Source: Akkermansia muciniphila
GTDB lineage: Bacteria > Verrucomicrobiota > Verrucomicrobiia > Verrucomicrobiales > Akkermansiaceae
NCBI GenBank assembly: GCA_945901795.1
Contig: CAMDLP010000007.1
Span: 27,347-91,346, forward strand
Length of the DNA stretch: 64,000 nt
Reading direction: 5' to 3'
Shown here: one piece after another, positions 55,225-63,499 of the stretch
Layout: every line of letters begins with the position of its first letter
Numbering within the stretch: the first letter of the stretch is position 1
Made by a program: the position numbers and the translations under genes
Notes under the pieces: model-generated
What the model saw: the letters and a program-made list of their open reading frames with translations, nothing else
The model's database searches: none
Told to the model about the DNA's origin: nothing

Positions 55225-55458
55225 ATGAAGACGACGATTGATATTCCTGATGCGGCTTTGGCGGATGCCATGCGGTTCACCGGAGCGAAGACGAAGCGTG
55301 AGGCGGTGGTGAAGGCGTTGGAGGGTTATAACCGGCAGCAGAGGGTGAACGATCTGATTGCGAGCTTCGGCACGCTGGATTTCGCGAGCAATGACGAGAT
55401 CGAGGCAGGAGACCTTGAGGAGATCGCATTGAGGGAAGCCGGAGGCCTCAAATCATGA
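55225..55458 (+). CDS. VapB-type antitoxin
   Basis: A 77-residue protein with the start MKTTIDIPDAALADAM and KTKREAVVKALEGYNRQQ, the ribbon-helix-helix style of VapB (DUF2191-like) antitoxins. The C-terminal half (DLIASFGTLDFASNDEIEAG) is the toxin-binding tail. It should bind its own promoter and neutralise the adjacent PIN toxin. The stop overlaps the toxin's ATG (ATGA). It sits inside the restriction-modification scar. Confidence 0.85.
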   Translation: MKTTIDIPDAALADAMRFTGAKTKREAVVKALEGYNRQQRVNDLIASFGTLDFASNDEIEAGDLEEIALREAGGLKS

Positions 55459-55841
55459 AGCCCGCGGTCCTCATCGACACCTCGGTGTGGGTGGAAGTTT
55501 CCCGCAAGAACGGGGACGAGTCATTGAGGGCGGAGCTTGCCGCGCTTCTGCGGGGCGGTCGCACGGCGATGACATGGCCGGTATGGGTGGAACTCCACCA
55601 AGGAGCGAGAGGACGGCGAGAGGAGGAAAATCTGAAGGGCTGGAGGAACGAGTGTCGATGGCTTGAATTCGATGACGCTTGCTGGACCGAGGCAGCAAGG
55701 ATCGCGAGGATTTGCCTGCGATCCGGAGTGAACGTTCCTTTCGGCGATGTGCTGATATCAGCCTGCGCCCGCCGCCACGGGGTGGAGCTGTTGGAGCGGG
55801 ATCGACATTTCGCGATGATCCGGAAAGCGATGGAACCATGA
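55455..55841 (+). CDS. VapC-type PIN-domain ribonuclease toxin
   Basis: A 128-residue PIN domain. The acidic metal-binding residues are intact: Asp8 in LIDTSVWVE, Glu46 in VWVELHQG, Asp98 in FGDVLISACA and Asp116 in LERDRHF. VapC toxins cut tRNA or rRNA when freed from VapB. The gene overlaps the antitoxin by 4 nt and, at its end, the hsdR remnant by 4 nt (ATGA), showing that it was once the gene just before hsdR. It appears fully functional. Confidence 0.88.
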   Translation: MKPAVLIDTSVWVEVSRKNGDESLRAELAALLRGGRTAMTWPVWVELHQGARGRREEENLKGWRNECRWLEFDDACWTEAARIARICLRSGVNVPFGDVLISACARRHGVELLERDRHFAMIRKAMEP

Positions 55842-55957
55842 GCGGCTACACCGAAGACCACCTCGTCGAACAACCGGCGATCCACAAGTTCCGCACGGAG
55901 GCGGGCACGCTGCATCCGGTGCTGTCGGTGCGGGACGACATCATCATGGTGAACTGA
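55838..55957 (+). pseudogene. Remnant of hsdR (type I restriction enzyme R subunit)
   Basis: A 39-codon frame begins SGYTEDHLVEQPAI, the characteristic N-terminus of HsdR-type proteins. It then switches to unrelated sequence (TLHPVLSVRDDIIMVN) and stops at 55957. A full HsdR has about 1,000 residues. The start overlaps the vapC stop, as in a co-translated operon. The rest of the gene, hsdS and most of hsdM are gone. Confidence 0.68.
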
Positions 55958-55999
55958 GAAGGAACTCCGAGGATCTGAAACTGGAGATTTCGCAATAGT

Positions 56000-56026
56000 C
56001 CGGCTGAGACAGCCGGGGCACGTTAT
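56000..56026 (-). repeat. Palindromic repeat B, copy 2, starting at the stop codon of the TlpA-like gene
   Basis: In the minus orientation ATAACGTGCC is followed by CCGGCTG-TCT-CAGCCGG. It differs at one base from the copy at 11352-11378. Its TAA is the stop codon of the gene at 56023-57114, just as the first copy starts at the guaA stop. Confidence 0.8.
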
Positions 56027-57114
56027 TTCGCGGCGGGCTTGACCTCGGCGAGCAGGGCTTCTGCGGTGAGTTCCACGAACGAGCCGGGCGCGCCGACGTA
56101 GTGGATTTTCCGCTCGCCATCGAGGACGTAAACGAGTGGCCAGGAGCCGACGCGGTATTCCTTGGCGAGCTTGTTTTCGGGATCGGAGAAGTTAGGCCAG
56201 GTGACGGTGTTGTCGGCTTGGAGGCTGCGGAGTTTTGCGGCGGGATCGTTGTTCACGCCGATCATGATGAGGGGCCGGCCCTTGAATTTCAGTTCCGTGG
56301 CGGCGGTGATTTCAATGACGCGCTTGGCATCCGCAACGTTGCTGTTCCAAAAAAGGAGGATGACGACCTTGCCCTTGTTAGCAGATAGGGAGAGCGGACG
56401 GTTGGCGGAATCCACGCCGACGAGGTCGGGGGCGACGCGGCCTTTGGAGAGGTAGCGGATGATGTAGAGCTCGTCCTCGGCGCGCTTGGCGACGGTGATG
56501 CCGCCAAGCTCGACATCGGAGCTCTGGATGATGGCCTTGCGGAGGTAGGTGAGGCGCTTGCGCATGATCTCGCCGTCGTCGCCGAGAGATTTAAGTTGGA
56601 AGGCGGCTGCGAGTGCGGCGACGCCCTGGGTTTTCGAATCAGGGCTGCCGGACTGGATTTTTTCAAGCACGGCGAGCGAGCGGGTGTCGGGGCTGGCGGC
56701 GAGGGCGGCGCAGACGGGGATGAGTTTGAGACTGTTGAGGTGGCGGGTTTCGACGGCTTTGCGGATGGCTTCGTTTTCCTTGGTGAAGATGGCGGTCGGG
56801 ACGCCGGTTGCATTGGCGGCGAACAGGCCGGGGGTGATTTGGAGGAACCAAGCGGCGGGCTCGAGCGTCCATTCCTGGTCGAGTGACTGGCCGATACTGG
56901 CCCACATTTGTTTGGCGAAGACGACTGCGTCGGGACGGCTGCTCCAGGCCTTGGCCTGCTCGGCCGGGGTGGCGGCGACGCGTGTTTCCAAGGCCCACTG
57001 CTCCATCGCGAGCTGGTAGGATTTCTCGATCCGCCGGGCATCGGCCGGGGCGGCGTTGGCGTGGGGAATCGCGAGCAGGAAGGACAGGATGATGAGGCGG
57101 CTCAAGAGGTGCAT
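56023..57114 (-). CDS. TlpA/redoxin-like secreted protein lacking the CxxC motif
   Basis: A signal peptide (cut near residue 21-22, PHANAAPA) is followed by a helical domain of about 200 residues. A thioredoxin/AhpC-like C-terminal domain follows (APDLVGVDSANRPLSLSANKGKVVILLFW as family layout, then a WPLVYVLDGERKIHYVG cis-Pro region). Where TlpA has WCGPC, this protein has FWNSNVAD (from about residue 256). It therefore keeps the fold without redox cysteines. Length is 363 residues. Role unknown, probably periplasmic binding or scaffolding. Confidence 0.78.
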   Translation of the reverse strand: MHLLSRLIILSFLLAIPHANAAPADARRIEKSYQLAMEQWALETRVAATPAEQAKAWSSRPDAVVFAKQMWASIGQSLDQEWTLEPAAWFLQITPGLFAANATGVPTAIFTKENEAIRKAVETRHLNSLKLIPVCAALAASPDTRSLAVLEKIQSGSPDSKTQGVAALAAAFQLKSLGDDGEIMRKRLTYLRKAIIQSSDVELGGITVAKRAEDELYIIRYLSKGRVAPDLVGVDSANRPLSLSANKGKVVILLFWNSNVADAKRVIEITAATELKFKGRPLIMIGVNNDPAAKLRSLQADNTVTWPNFSDPENKLAKEYRVGSWPLVYVLDGERKIHYVGAPGSFVELTAEALLAEVKPAAK

Positions 57115-57165
57115 GATGGAAATATAGACTCCGGAGGTGGTTGGAGGGAATCTGAAAAGACGGTG

Positions 57166-58335
57166 TTAGGCGATGGCTGCCGCGGCGGTTTCGCGCGCCC
57201 AGAGGTCCGCCGCGACGACGGACTCCAGGCTGGCGGAAGGGTGGACCAGGTGGGCGTCCATGACGGCGGCGACACATTGCCAAATGCCGGGGAAGGGGAT
57301 TTTCCCGGCGCGGAAGGCATCGACGGCGACTTCGTTGGCGGCGTTGTAAACGGCGGGCAGGGTGCCGCCGGCGAGTCCGGCGCGGCGGGCGAGATCGAGT
57401 GCCGGGAAATCCGCCGTGCGCGGGGCCTCGAATTCCAATTTCGCGAGCGCGGGGAAATCGAGCGGGCGGAGGACGCCTTTGACGCGCCGCGGCCAGGTGA
57501 GCGCGTATTGGATGGGAAAGCACATGTCGGTCCGGCTGAGCTGGGCGAGCACCGAGCCGTCGGTGAACTCGACCATCGAGTGGATGATGCTTTGCGGGTG
57601 GACGACGACGTCGATGCGTTCCATGCCGATGCCGAACAGCCAGCGGGCTTCGATCATTTCGAGGCCTTTGTTAAAAAGAGTTGCGGAGTCGATGGTGATT
57701 TTCGGACCCATTTCCCAAGTCGGGTGCTTGAGGGCCTGGGCGAGGGTGACGTGGGGAATTTGATCGGAGGGAAGAGTGCGGAAGGGGCCGCCGGACGCGG
57801 TTAGGACCAGCCGCGAGACTTCGGCCTCGCCGCCGCGGTGGCCGTCGAGGCATTGGAAGATCGCGTTGTGCTCGCTGTCCACGGGGAGGAGCTTCACGCC
57901 ACGTTTTTCGGCGGCGGCGGTGATGATTTCGCCGGCCATGACGAGGATTTCCTTGGAGGCGATGGCGAGGTCCTTGCCCGCCTCGATGGCGGCGAGCGCG
58001 GGGTGGAGGCCGGCGGTGCCGACGATGGCGATGAGGACGATGTCGGCGCCGGCGAGGGTCGCGAGTTCTAGCAGTCCTTCCGCGCCGGTGTGGATTTGCA
58101 CATCGGCGGGGAGCAGGGCGCGGAGGGCGGGCTCCTTGGCGGCGTCGTAAATGGCGACGTGGCGGACGCCGATTTCGCGGGCCTGGGCGGCGAGTTTCTC
58201 GATGTTGCCGGATGCGGCGAGGGCGATGATTTCGATCTGCTCGGGGAGTTCGCGGGCGACCTTGAGGGTGGAGCAGCCGATGGAGCCGGTGGAGCCTAGC
58301 AGGACGACGCGGCGTTTGCGGGGCGGCGCGTTCAT
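57166..58335 (-). CDS. dxr: 1-deoxy-D-xylulose 5-phosphate reductoisomerase
   Basis: Dxr makes MEP in the non-mevalonate pathway. NADPH motif GSTGSIG is at residues 14-20. IASKEILVMAGE, the metal-binding PVDSEHNAIFQ, GGPFRTL, HPTWEMGPKITIDSATL and HPQSIIHSMVE are all present. Length is 389 residues. The ATG at 58335 overlaps the cdsA stop (ATGA). The long open frame upstream of it is antisense noise. Confidence 0.96.
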   Translation of the reverse strand: MNAPPRKRRVVLLGSTGSIGCSTLKVARELPEQIEIIALAASGNIEKLAAQAREIGVRHVAIYDAAKEPALRALLPADVQIHTGAEGLLELATLAGADIVLIAIVGTAGLHPALAAIEAGKDLAIASKEILVMAGEIITAAAEKRGVKLLPVDSEHNAIFQCLDGHRGGEAEVSRLVLTASGGPFRTLPSDQIPHVTLAQALKHPTWEMGPKITIDSATLFNKGLEMIEARWLFGIGMERIDVVVHPQSIIHSMVEFTDGSVLAQLSRTDMCFPIQYALTWPRRVKGVLRPLDFPALAKLEFEAPRTADFPALDLARRAGLAGGTLPAVYNAANEVAVDAFRAGKIPFPGIWQCVAAVMDAHLVHPSASLESVVAADLWARETAAAAIA

Positions 58336-59255
58336 GCGGCGGGGAGAAGGACCCATTTTAGGTAGAAATAGAGCGCGGGCGCGGTGAAGCAAATGCTGTC
58401 GATGAGGTCGAGCGAGCCGCCGATGCCGGGAAGCATCCTGCCGGAGTCCTTGGCGTGGATGGCGCGCTTGACCACGCTTTCCGCGAGATCGCCGATGACG
58501 GCGAGGATGGCGAGGATGAATCCAAGGGCGACAACGTGGCCCCAGTGGTGGAAGATTTCGAGCTGCTTCGGAAACAACCGGTAGAGGCCGCAGGCGGCAA
58601 TCTGTGAGAAGAGCAGCGCCCCGCCGAAGCCCTCCCAGGTTTTTCCGGGGCTGACGTGGGGGATCATCTTGTGGCGGCCCATCATCGAGCCGACGATGTA
58701 GGCCCCCATGTCGGTGAACTTGGTGACGGCGAGTAGCCAGAGCAGCAGGAACGCGCCGGAACTGCTGACGAAGCCCGGGACGGCGTTGGCGTCGGGGACG
58801 AGAAAGGTGATGCGGGCGGTGAAGGTGAAAAGGAAGGCGACGTAAACGAAGCCTAGCAGGTTGGCGGCCACCGCGACCAGCGCCTCGATGCCGCGGATCG
58901 GATAGCGGAGCTGGAGGGTGAAGGCGCCGGCGATGGCGATGAAGATCGCGAGGTCGTCGATGTCCTGCGGGATCGATTCGCCGCCCTGCCAGAAGAACCA
59001 GGAGAGCCCGCCGCAGTAGACGGCGGCGAGCAGGATGCCGAAGCGGGGGAAGCACATCACGGCGGCGGCGCGGAGCATTTTGAAATACTCGACGGTGGCG
59101 ATCATGGCGAGGGCGCTGATGAGGCCGAGCACGGCCCAGGATCTGCTGCTGACGAAAATGGCCGTGACGAGTCCCCACAGAAACAGGGTGCTGGCGCTGC
59201 GGCGGGCGAAGACGAGCGCTTTGGACTGGGTGGGAGGCTGCGGGTTATCTGCCAT
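58332..59255 (-). CDS. cdsA: Phosphatidate cytidylyltransferase
   Basis: CdsA makes CDP-diacylglycerol for phospholipid synthesis. It is a 307-residue polytopic membrane protein with about eight helices and the family signature SVVKRAIHAKDSGRMLPGIG, followed by GGSLDLIDS near the C-terminus; the usual His of the PGHGG stretch is Ile here. The ATG at 59255 is used. It pairs with dxr in a 4-nt overlapping unit, a common bacterial arrangement. Confidence 0.93.
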   Translation of the reverse strand: MADNPQPPTQSKALVFARRSASTLFLWGLVTAIFVSSRSWAVLGLISALAMIATVEYFKMLRAAAVMCFPRFGILLAAVYCGGLSWFFWQGGESIPQDIDDLAIFIAIAGAFTLQLRYPIRGIEALVAVAANLLGFVYVAFLFTFTARITFLVPDANAVPGFVSSSGAFLLLWLLAVTKFTDMGAYIVGSMMGRHKMIPHVSPGKTWEGFGGALLFSQIAACGLYRLFPKQLEIFHHWGHVVALGFILAILAVIGDLAESVVKRAIHAKDSGRMLPGIGGSLDLIDSICFTAPALYFYLKWVLLPAA

Positions 59256-59392
59256 TCTCAGGGGAATCCAAGACGGCTGCGGCGGGCGTGGCAACTCATT
59301 CGTCAAATGTCGCGCAACCTTTTTAGGGCGTTGCGGTTTGATGGTCAGTCGAGACGACCAACGAGTCTCCCTAATCCAACCGAAAACCAACT

Positions 59393-59914
59393 ATGAAAGC
59401 GACCACACTAATCACCATGGGTGCCCTCATCGGGACCTGTACGTTTGCAACCGCCGAGGACAAGCCCAAGCGCCCGGATGGACCGAAGCGCGAAGTGCCA
59501 GCCGAAATGCTCGAGAAATTCGACGCGGATAAGGATGGCAAGCTGTCTCCCGACGAGAAGAAGGCGATGCACGAGGAGATGAAGGCGAGAATGGAAGCGC
59601 GCAAAGCAAAGATGCTCGAGAAATATGACACGGATAAAAGCGGCGAGCTTTCCGATACGGAAAAAGAGGCGATGAAAGCCGACATGCAAGCCCGTCACAA
59701 GGCGCTGATTGAAAAATACGACGCCGACAAGGACGGCAAGTTGAGCCGCGAAGAGGTCAAGGCCGCTCGCGACGCCGGCGAAGAGCTTCCTCCAATGGGC
59801 CCTGGACCGGGTGGACCAGGTGGCAAGCGCGGCCCCGGTGGTCCGGGCGGCCCAGGTGGCAAGCGCGGCCCCGGCGGTCCAGGCGGTCCGCCGCCGGCAG
59901 CGGAAGTCGAGTGA
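59393..59914 (+). CDS. Secreted EF-hand protein with Gly-Pro-rich tail
   Basis: A signal peptide (cut after about TATA, residue 21) precedes three canonical EF-hand loops at residues 44-55 (DADKDGKLSPDE), 79-90 (DTDKSGELSDTE) and 110-121 (DADKDGKLSREE), linked by Lys/Glu/Met-rich helices. The tail (136-166) is a GPGG/GGKRGPGG repeat encoded by a 36-bp tandem repeat (59816-59887). It is likely a calcium-binding envelope or matrix protein. It is a single gene with its own terminator. Confidence 0.88.
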   Translation: MKATTLITMGALIGTCTFATAEDKPKRPDGPKREVPAEMLEKFDADKDGKLSPDEKKAMHEEMKARMEARKAKMLEKYDTDKSGELSDTEKEAMKADMQARHKALIEKYDADKDGKLSREEVKAARDAGEELPPMGPGPGGPGGKRGPGGPGGPGGKRGPGGPGGPPPAAEVE

Positions 59915-59941
59915 TCCGCGACGGATCCATTTCATTCATCA

Positions 59942-59974
59942 CCGCAGGCGGGTTTTACCGGCCTGCGGTTTTTT
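59942..59974 (+). terminator. Intrinsic terminator behind the EF-hand gene
   Basis: Stem CCGCAGGC / GCCTGCGG (59942-59949 with 59961-59968) around an 11-base loop, followed at once by TTTTTTG. This is the clearest factor-independent terminator in the window, 27 bp after the stop codon. It also ends just before the convergent dynamin-like gene. Confidence 0.85.
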
Positions 59975-59978
59975 GTTT

Positions 59979-61694
59979 TCAGAGATCCTGTTCGATGGCT
60001 TTGAGGGTCAGGAAAAGTTCCTGCCAGCGCTTGAGGCGCGGCTCGATGGCTTGCTTCTCGTTCACGAGGTGATTTCTAACGGCGTTGAGGGAGGACGCGT
60101 AATCCCGGAAGACGATGCGGAGGGCTTCCTCGTAGTCCGAGTGCAGGGTGCTGGCAAAGCCGTTGCAAGTGTCTAGCAGGCGCTTCTGGAACCCGGCGAT
60201 GATGGACCTGCGGGTGACCCAGGCGGTGAGGACGCCGCCGCTGAGGAACAGCGCGGCGAGGCCGCAGAAAACCAGCGGCAGCCATGGGAGGCCGAGCGCG
60301 CCGCAGGTGGCGCCGGCGGCGGTGAGCAGCAGCGTCATGAAGGCGAAGGACTTGAGCGCGAGGTTGCGGCGACGGAGGTCTTTGTCGAGTTGGTTGCGGA
60401 CTTTGAGGTTGCCGATGCCTTGGCGTGCGGCGCGGCCGAGGCGCTGGACAAAGCGCGCTTTTGCCGCGGCGAGGGTGGCGTCGAGAGGCTCGGCGCCTCC
60501 CAGATCCACGCCCATGGCGTCCTTGACCCGTCCGCCGAGTTCGTTCCAATGACTGCGGCAGAATTCGACGACCTCGCCGCCGTCCTTTTCCGCGACCGCT
60601 TCGACGGCGGTTTGCAGGCGCTCGACGAACATCGCTTCGATCGTGGGTCCGGTGCGGTCACCGACGAAGAGCCGGAAAAACGAGGGGATCACGCCGAGGC
60701 GCCGCCGGAGACGTTTGGAAATCCAGACGGCTTCGGTTTCGAAAACCTCGGCGACTCCTGCCAGATGACGCGGCAGGCGGGCGACGAAGCGCTCGCGGAT
60801 GTCGTCGATTTCGCGCTCGACGGTGTCGAGGAAACGGCCGTGGCAGTTGAGCGCGTGGTTCTGGTTCTCGATGTGGTCTTCCACCACGCGGAGGGCGGCG
60901 GCGGCTTGGCCGCGCCAGGTTTCGATGGCGTTTTGGCGGCGCGGGGATTCGCAGACGTTTCTCGTAATGAAGCTTTCCAGCTCGGGATAGCCGCTGGCTT
61001 CGAGGAGCTCGGTGGCGACGGGCGTGGCGCGCTTGGCCTCGCACGCGAGCTTGCCGGAGACGGCGAAAATCGGCGGCACGCGGCCGATGCGTTTCATCGC
61101 TAGGTCCGCCATGTGGCCGAGGATCACGCTGAGGTCTGCGGGCTCGCGTAGGTCGGCCTGCTGGATGATGAAAACCACCTGTTGGAGAGTTTCTGGAGCG
61201 AACTCTGAAATGAAATCCCAAGTGGACGCGCCCCATGGATTGGTGACCGGAAACACGAAGAAGATCAGATCTGCGGCGGGCAGGAAGCGGGCGGTGGTTT
61301 GCTGGTGGTCGCGGACGGCCGAGTTGGTGCCGGGGGTGTCGATCAGGATGAAATCGCGGAGAAATTCGAGCGGGCGGTGGCGCTCTTCGTGGAGCGGGGA
61401 GATCGCGACGTCGCGCGGCGGGTTTCCATGCTGATAGCGGATGACGCGGTCGGTCTCCGGCAGGACGTTGATCGGGCAGAGGTCGTGGCCGAAGAGGCCG
61501 TTGAAGAGGGTGGACTTGCCAGCGTTGACCTCGCCGGAGACCACGAAGAGGAACGGCGGGCCGAGGCCGTTTTCGATTTCCTCTAGCGGCAGGCTGCCTC
61601 CGAGGTCGGTGGCGGTTTCGAGTGCGAGCCCGGCGATGCCTTGCATCACCTGTGAAAGCCGTTCGCGCGTGGCGAAGTAGCGCTCGCCGAACAT
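59979..61694 (-). CDS. Dynamin-like GTPase (bacterial, membrane-associated)
   Basis: A 571-residue protein. The GTPase has G1 SGEVNAGKST (from residue 53), G3 LIDTPGTNS and a G4-like IIQQADL. A long helical middle region (about 230-420) follows, then two hydrophobic segments (about 455-495: ALKSFAFMTLLLTAAGA and PLVFCGLAALFLSGGV) and a helical end. This matches bacterial dynamin-like/YdjA-mitofusin-style proteins that bind or remodel membranes. It is a single gene; no paired second dynamin is adjacent. Confidence 0.85.
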   Translation of the reverse strand: MFGERYFATRERLSQVMQGIAGLALETATDLGGSLPLEEIENGLGPPFLFVVSGEVNAGKSTLFNGLFGHDLCPINVLPETDRVIRYQHGNPPRDVAISPLHEERHRPLEFLRDFILIDTPGTNSAVRDHQQTTARFLPAADLIFFVFPVTNPWGASTWDFISEFAPETLQQVVFIIQQADLREPADLSVILGHMADLAMKRIGRVPPIFAVSGKLACEAKRATPVATELLEASGYPELESFITRNVCESPRRQNAIETWRGQAAAALRVVEDHIENQNHALNCHGRFLDTVEREIDDIRERFVARLPRHLAGVAEVFETEAVWISKRLRRRLGVIPSFFRLFVGDRTGPTIEAMFVERLQTAVEAVAEKDGGEVVEFCRSHWNELGGRVKDAMGVDLGGAEPLDATLAAAKARFVQRLGRAARQGIGNLKVRNQLDKDLRRRNLALKSFAFMTLLLTAAGATCGALGLPWLPLVFCGLAALFLSGGVLTAWVTRRSIIAGFQKRLLDTCNGFASTLHSDYEEALRIVFRDYASSLNAVRNHLVNEKQAIEPRLKRWQELFLTLKAIEQDL

Positions 61695-61702
61695 CGTGTG
61701 AC

Positions 61703-62623
61703 TCAGTAGGTGGAGGGAGTCACGGCTGCTTGGGCGGTCGCGGCGTCGGATTTCATCGCCAGCAATTGTGAAACGGTGACGAATTTGAATCCGCGGCGGA
61801 GCAGGCCGTCGAGGGTGGCGGGCATGGCATCGATGGTTTGGGAATGGAGGTCGTGGGCGAGGACGATGCCGCCGGCGGTGGTGCCGCTGAGAATCCGCGA
61901 GGTGACGACGCCGGGTCCGGGGCGTTTCCAGTCGAGCGGATCGACGGACCAGAGGATGGTGGGGTAGCCGAACTCGGCGTGGACCATTTCCCGCTGGCGC
62001 TGGAGCAGGCCGCCATACGGAGGGCGCATGGTGCGCGGTCGGACCCCGGCGGCGCGGGCGATCGAGTCCTGGCAGCGGTTGAGTTCGGAGCGGACTTCGG
62101 AGTCGCTGAGTTTACTTAACAGGCGGTGGGTGTGGGTGTGGTTGCCAATTTCATGGCCCTCGGCGACGGTGCGGCGAACGATTTGCGGATAGAGTTCCAC
62201 GCTGCGGCCGATGACGTAGAAGGTGGCCTTGATGTTGCGCGCGCGGAGCATGTCGAGCAGGCGCGGGGTGTTCTGCGGGTGCGGGCCGTCGTCGAAGGTG
62301 ATGGCGATGTAGTTCCCCGAGACCATGACGCGGGTGAATGTGACGCCCACGCTCTTGGAGAAATTCGAGCTCAGCGCCATGTCCGGATTGCGCAGGCCGG
62401 GGCCTTGGAGGGATGGCGTGCGGTAGCCGGCGTTGGCGGTCGTTTTGACCGGGGCGGCGCCCTCCGGTTTCAAGGGGGCTGCGGCGGAACAGCTGGTGAG
62501 CGAGGCGGCTAGCAGCATGAATCCCCGGCGGGAGAATTTGGCGGAGTCCGCCGGATCGACGGAATTGGCTTCAAGCGAGGCGTTGAGAACCTTGTAACCA
62601 AGGGAGTGGAGAGGATTTTCCAT
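61703..62623 (-). CDS. Tat-exported polysaccharide deacetylase (NodB domain)
   Basis: The twin-arginine signal SRRGFMLLAAS (residues 31-41) is followed by a lipobox-like LTSC (Cys45), so it is exported by Tat and may be lipidated. The NodB domain shows TFDDGPH, HTHTH (metal His), RPPYGG, SVDPLDW and LAHDLH. It probably deacetylates an N-acetyl sugar polymer such as peptidoglycan. The ATG at 62623 is used (306 residues); the frame extends to 62641. Confidence 0.9.
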   Translation of the reverse strand: MENPLHSLGYKVLNASLEANSVDPADSAKFSRRGFMLLAASLTSCSAAAPLKPEGAAPVKTTANAGYRTPSLQGPGLRNPDMALSSNFSKSVGVTFTRVMVSGNYIAITFDDGPHPQNTPRLLDMLRARNIKATFYVIGRSVELYPQIVRRTVAEGHEIGNHTHTHRLLSKLSDSEVRSELNRCQDSIARAAGVRPRTMRPPYGGLLQRQREMVHAEFGYPTILWSVDPLDWKRPGPGVVTSRILSGTTAGGIVLAHDLHSQTIDAMPATLDGLLRRGFKFVTVSQLLAMKSDAATAQAAVTPSTY

Positions 62624-62677
62624 ACAGGGCGGATGCAGCAAGAAGGTTCGGAGAAGTTACGGATTTCAGAAATGATG

Positions 62678-63499
62678 TCACGCCTCGTTTTTCCGGAAGC
62701 TGCTGCCTTGGTTGAGGGCGTGGACGATCCCGCCGCCGGGCGATTGGAAATAATAAGACCGCCGCAGGGTTTCGCCCAGAAAGTTTTTGGCGGTTTCCAC
62801 GGCGCGGGGAAGCGACTCGCCGTGAGCGAGGGCGGCGGTGATGGCGGCGGAAAGCGTGCAACCGGTCCCGTGCGAGCCGGCAACGGGAATCCGCGTGGCG
62901 GTGAAGCGATGGACTTCGTCTTGATCGACTAGCAGGTCCACGCACTCCGGGCCGTCGAGGTGGCCGCCTTTGAGTAGGACGGCGACGCCGAAAATTTCCG
63001 CCAGCCGGCGGGCGGCGGGTTCCAGCGCGGATTCGTCGGCGATCCGCTCGCCGAGCAAGGCCTCGGCTTCGGGCAGATTCGGGGTGATGACGCGGGCCAG
63101 CGGCAGCAGCAATTCCCGATAGGCGGTGATGGCGTCGGCTTCGAGCAGCGGCGCTCCGGTGGAGGCGATCATCACCGGATCGACGACGAGTTGGACGAGC
63201 GGGTGGTGCCGCAAAATTTCCGCGACGGCGGTCACGTGGGCGGCGGAGAAGAGCATGCCGGTTTTCAACGCCGCCACCGGGAAGCTCTCTAGCAGTAGAG
63301 AGATCTGGTCGCGCACGATGTCCACGGGCACCGGGTGGACGGCGCGGACGATGTTCGCCGTTTCCGAGACCACGCAGGTCACGGCGGTGAGTCCGTGGAC
63401 GCCGAAGTGCTGGAAGGTTTTCAAATCCGCCTGGATCCCGGCCCCGGCGGAGCAATCCGAGCCGGCGATGGTCAATGCGACGGGAGGCGTGTGAGTCAT
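62678..63499 (-). CDS. thiD: Hydroxymethylpyrimidine/phosphomethylpyrimidine kinase
   Basis: ThiD phosphorylates HMP and HMP-P for thiamine synthesis. It is a ribokinase-fold enzyme with IAGSDCSAGAGIQADLKTF at the N-terminus, VVDPVMIASTG, ITPNLPEAEAL, LLKGGHL and the anion hole/catalytic GSHGTGCTLSAAI. Length is 273 residues from the ATG at 63499. No TPP riboswitch motif was found upstream. Confidence 0.95.
   Translation of the reverse strand: MTHTPPVALTIAGSDCSAGAGIQADLKTFQHFGVHGLTAVTCVVSETANIVRAVHPVPVDIVRDQISLLLESFPVAALKTGMLFSAAHVTAVAEILRHHPLVQLVVDPVMIASTGAPLLEADAITAYRELLLPLARVITPNLPEAEALLGERIADESALEPAARRLAEIFGVAVLLKGGHLDGPECVDLLVDQDEVHRFTATRIPVAGSHGTGCTLSAAITAALAHGESLPRAVETAKNFLGETLRRSYYFQSPGGGIVHALNQGSSFRKNEA

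Noticed and set aside
58336..59178. In-frame upstream extension of dxr to a 670-residue protein
   Set aside because: The extension is the out-of-frame reading of cdsA; dxr homology begins at the ATG at 58335.
59816..59887. CRISPR-like or mobile tandem repeat
   Set aside because: The 36-bp repeat is in frame and encodes the Gly-Pro tail of the EF-hand protein; there are no spacers.
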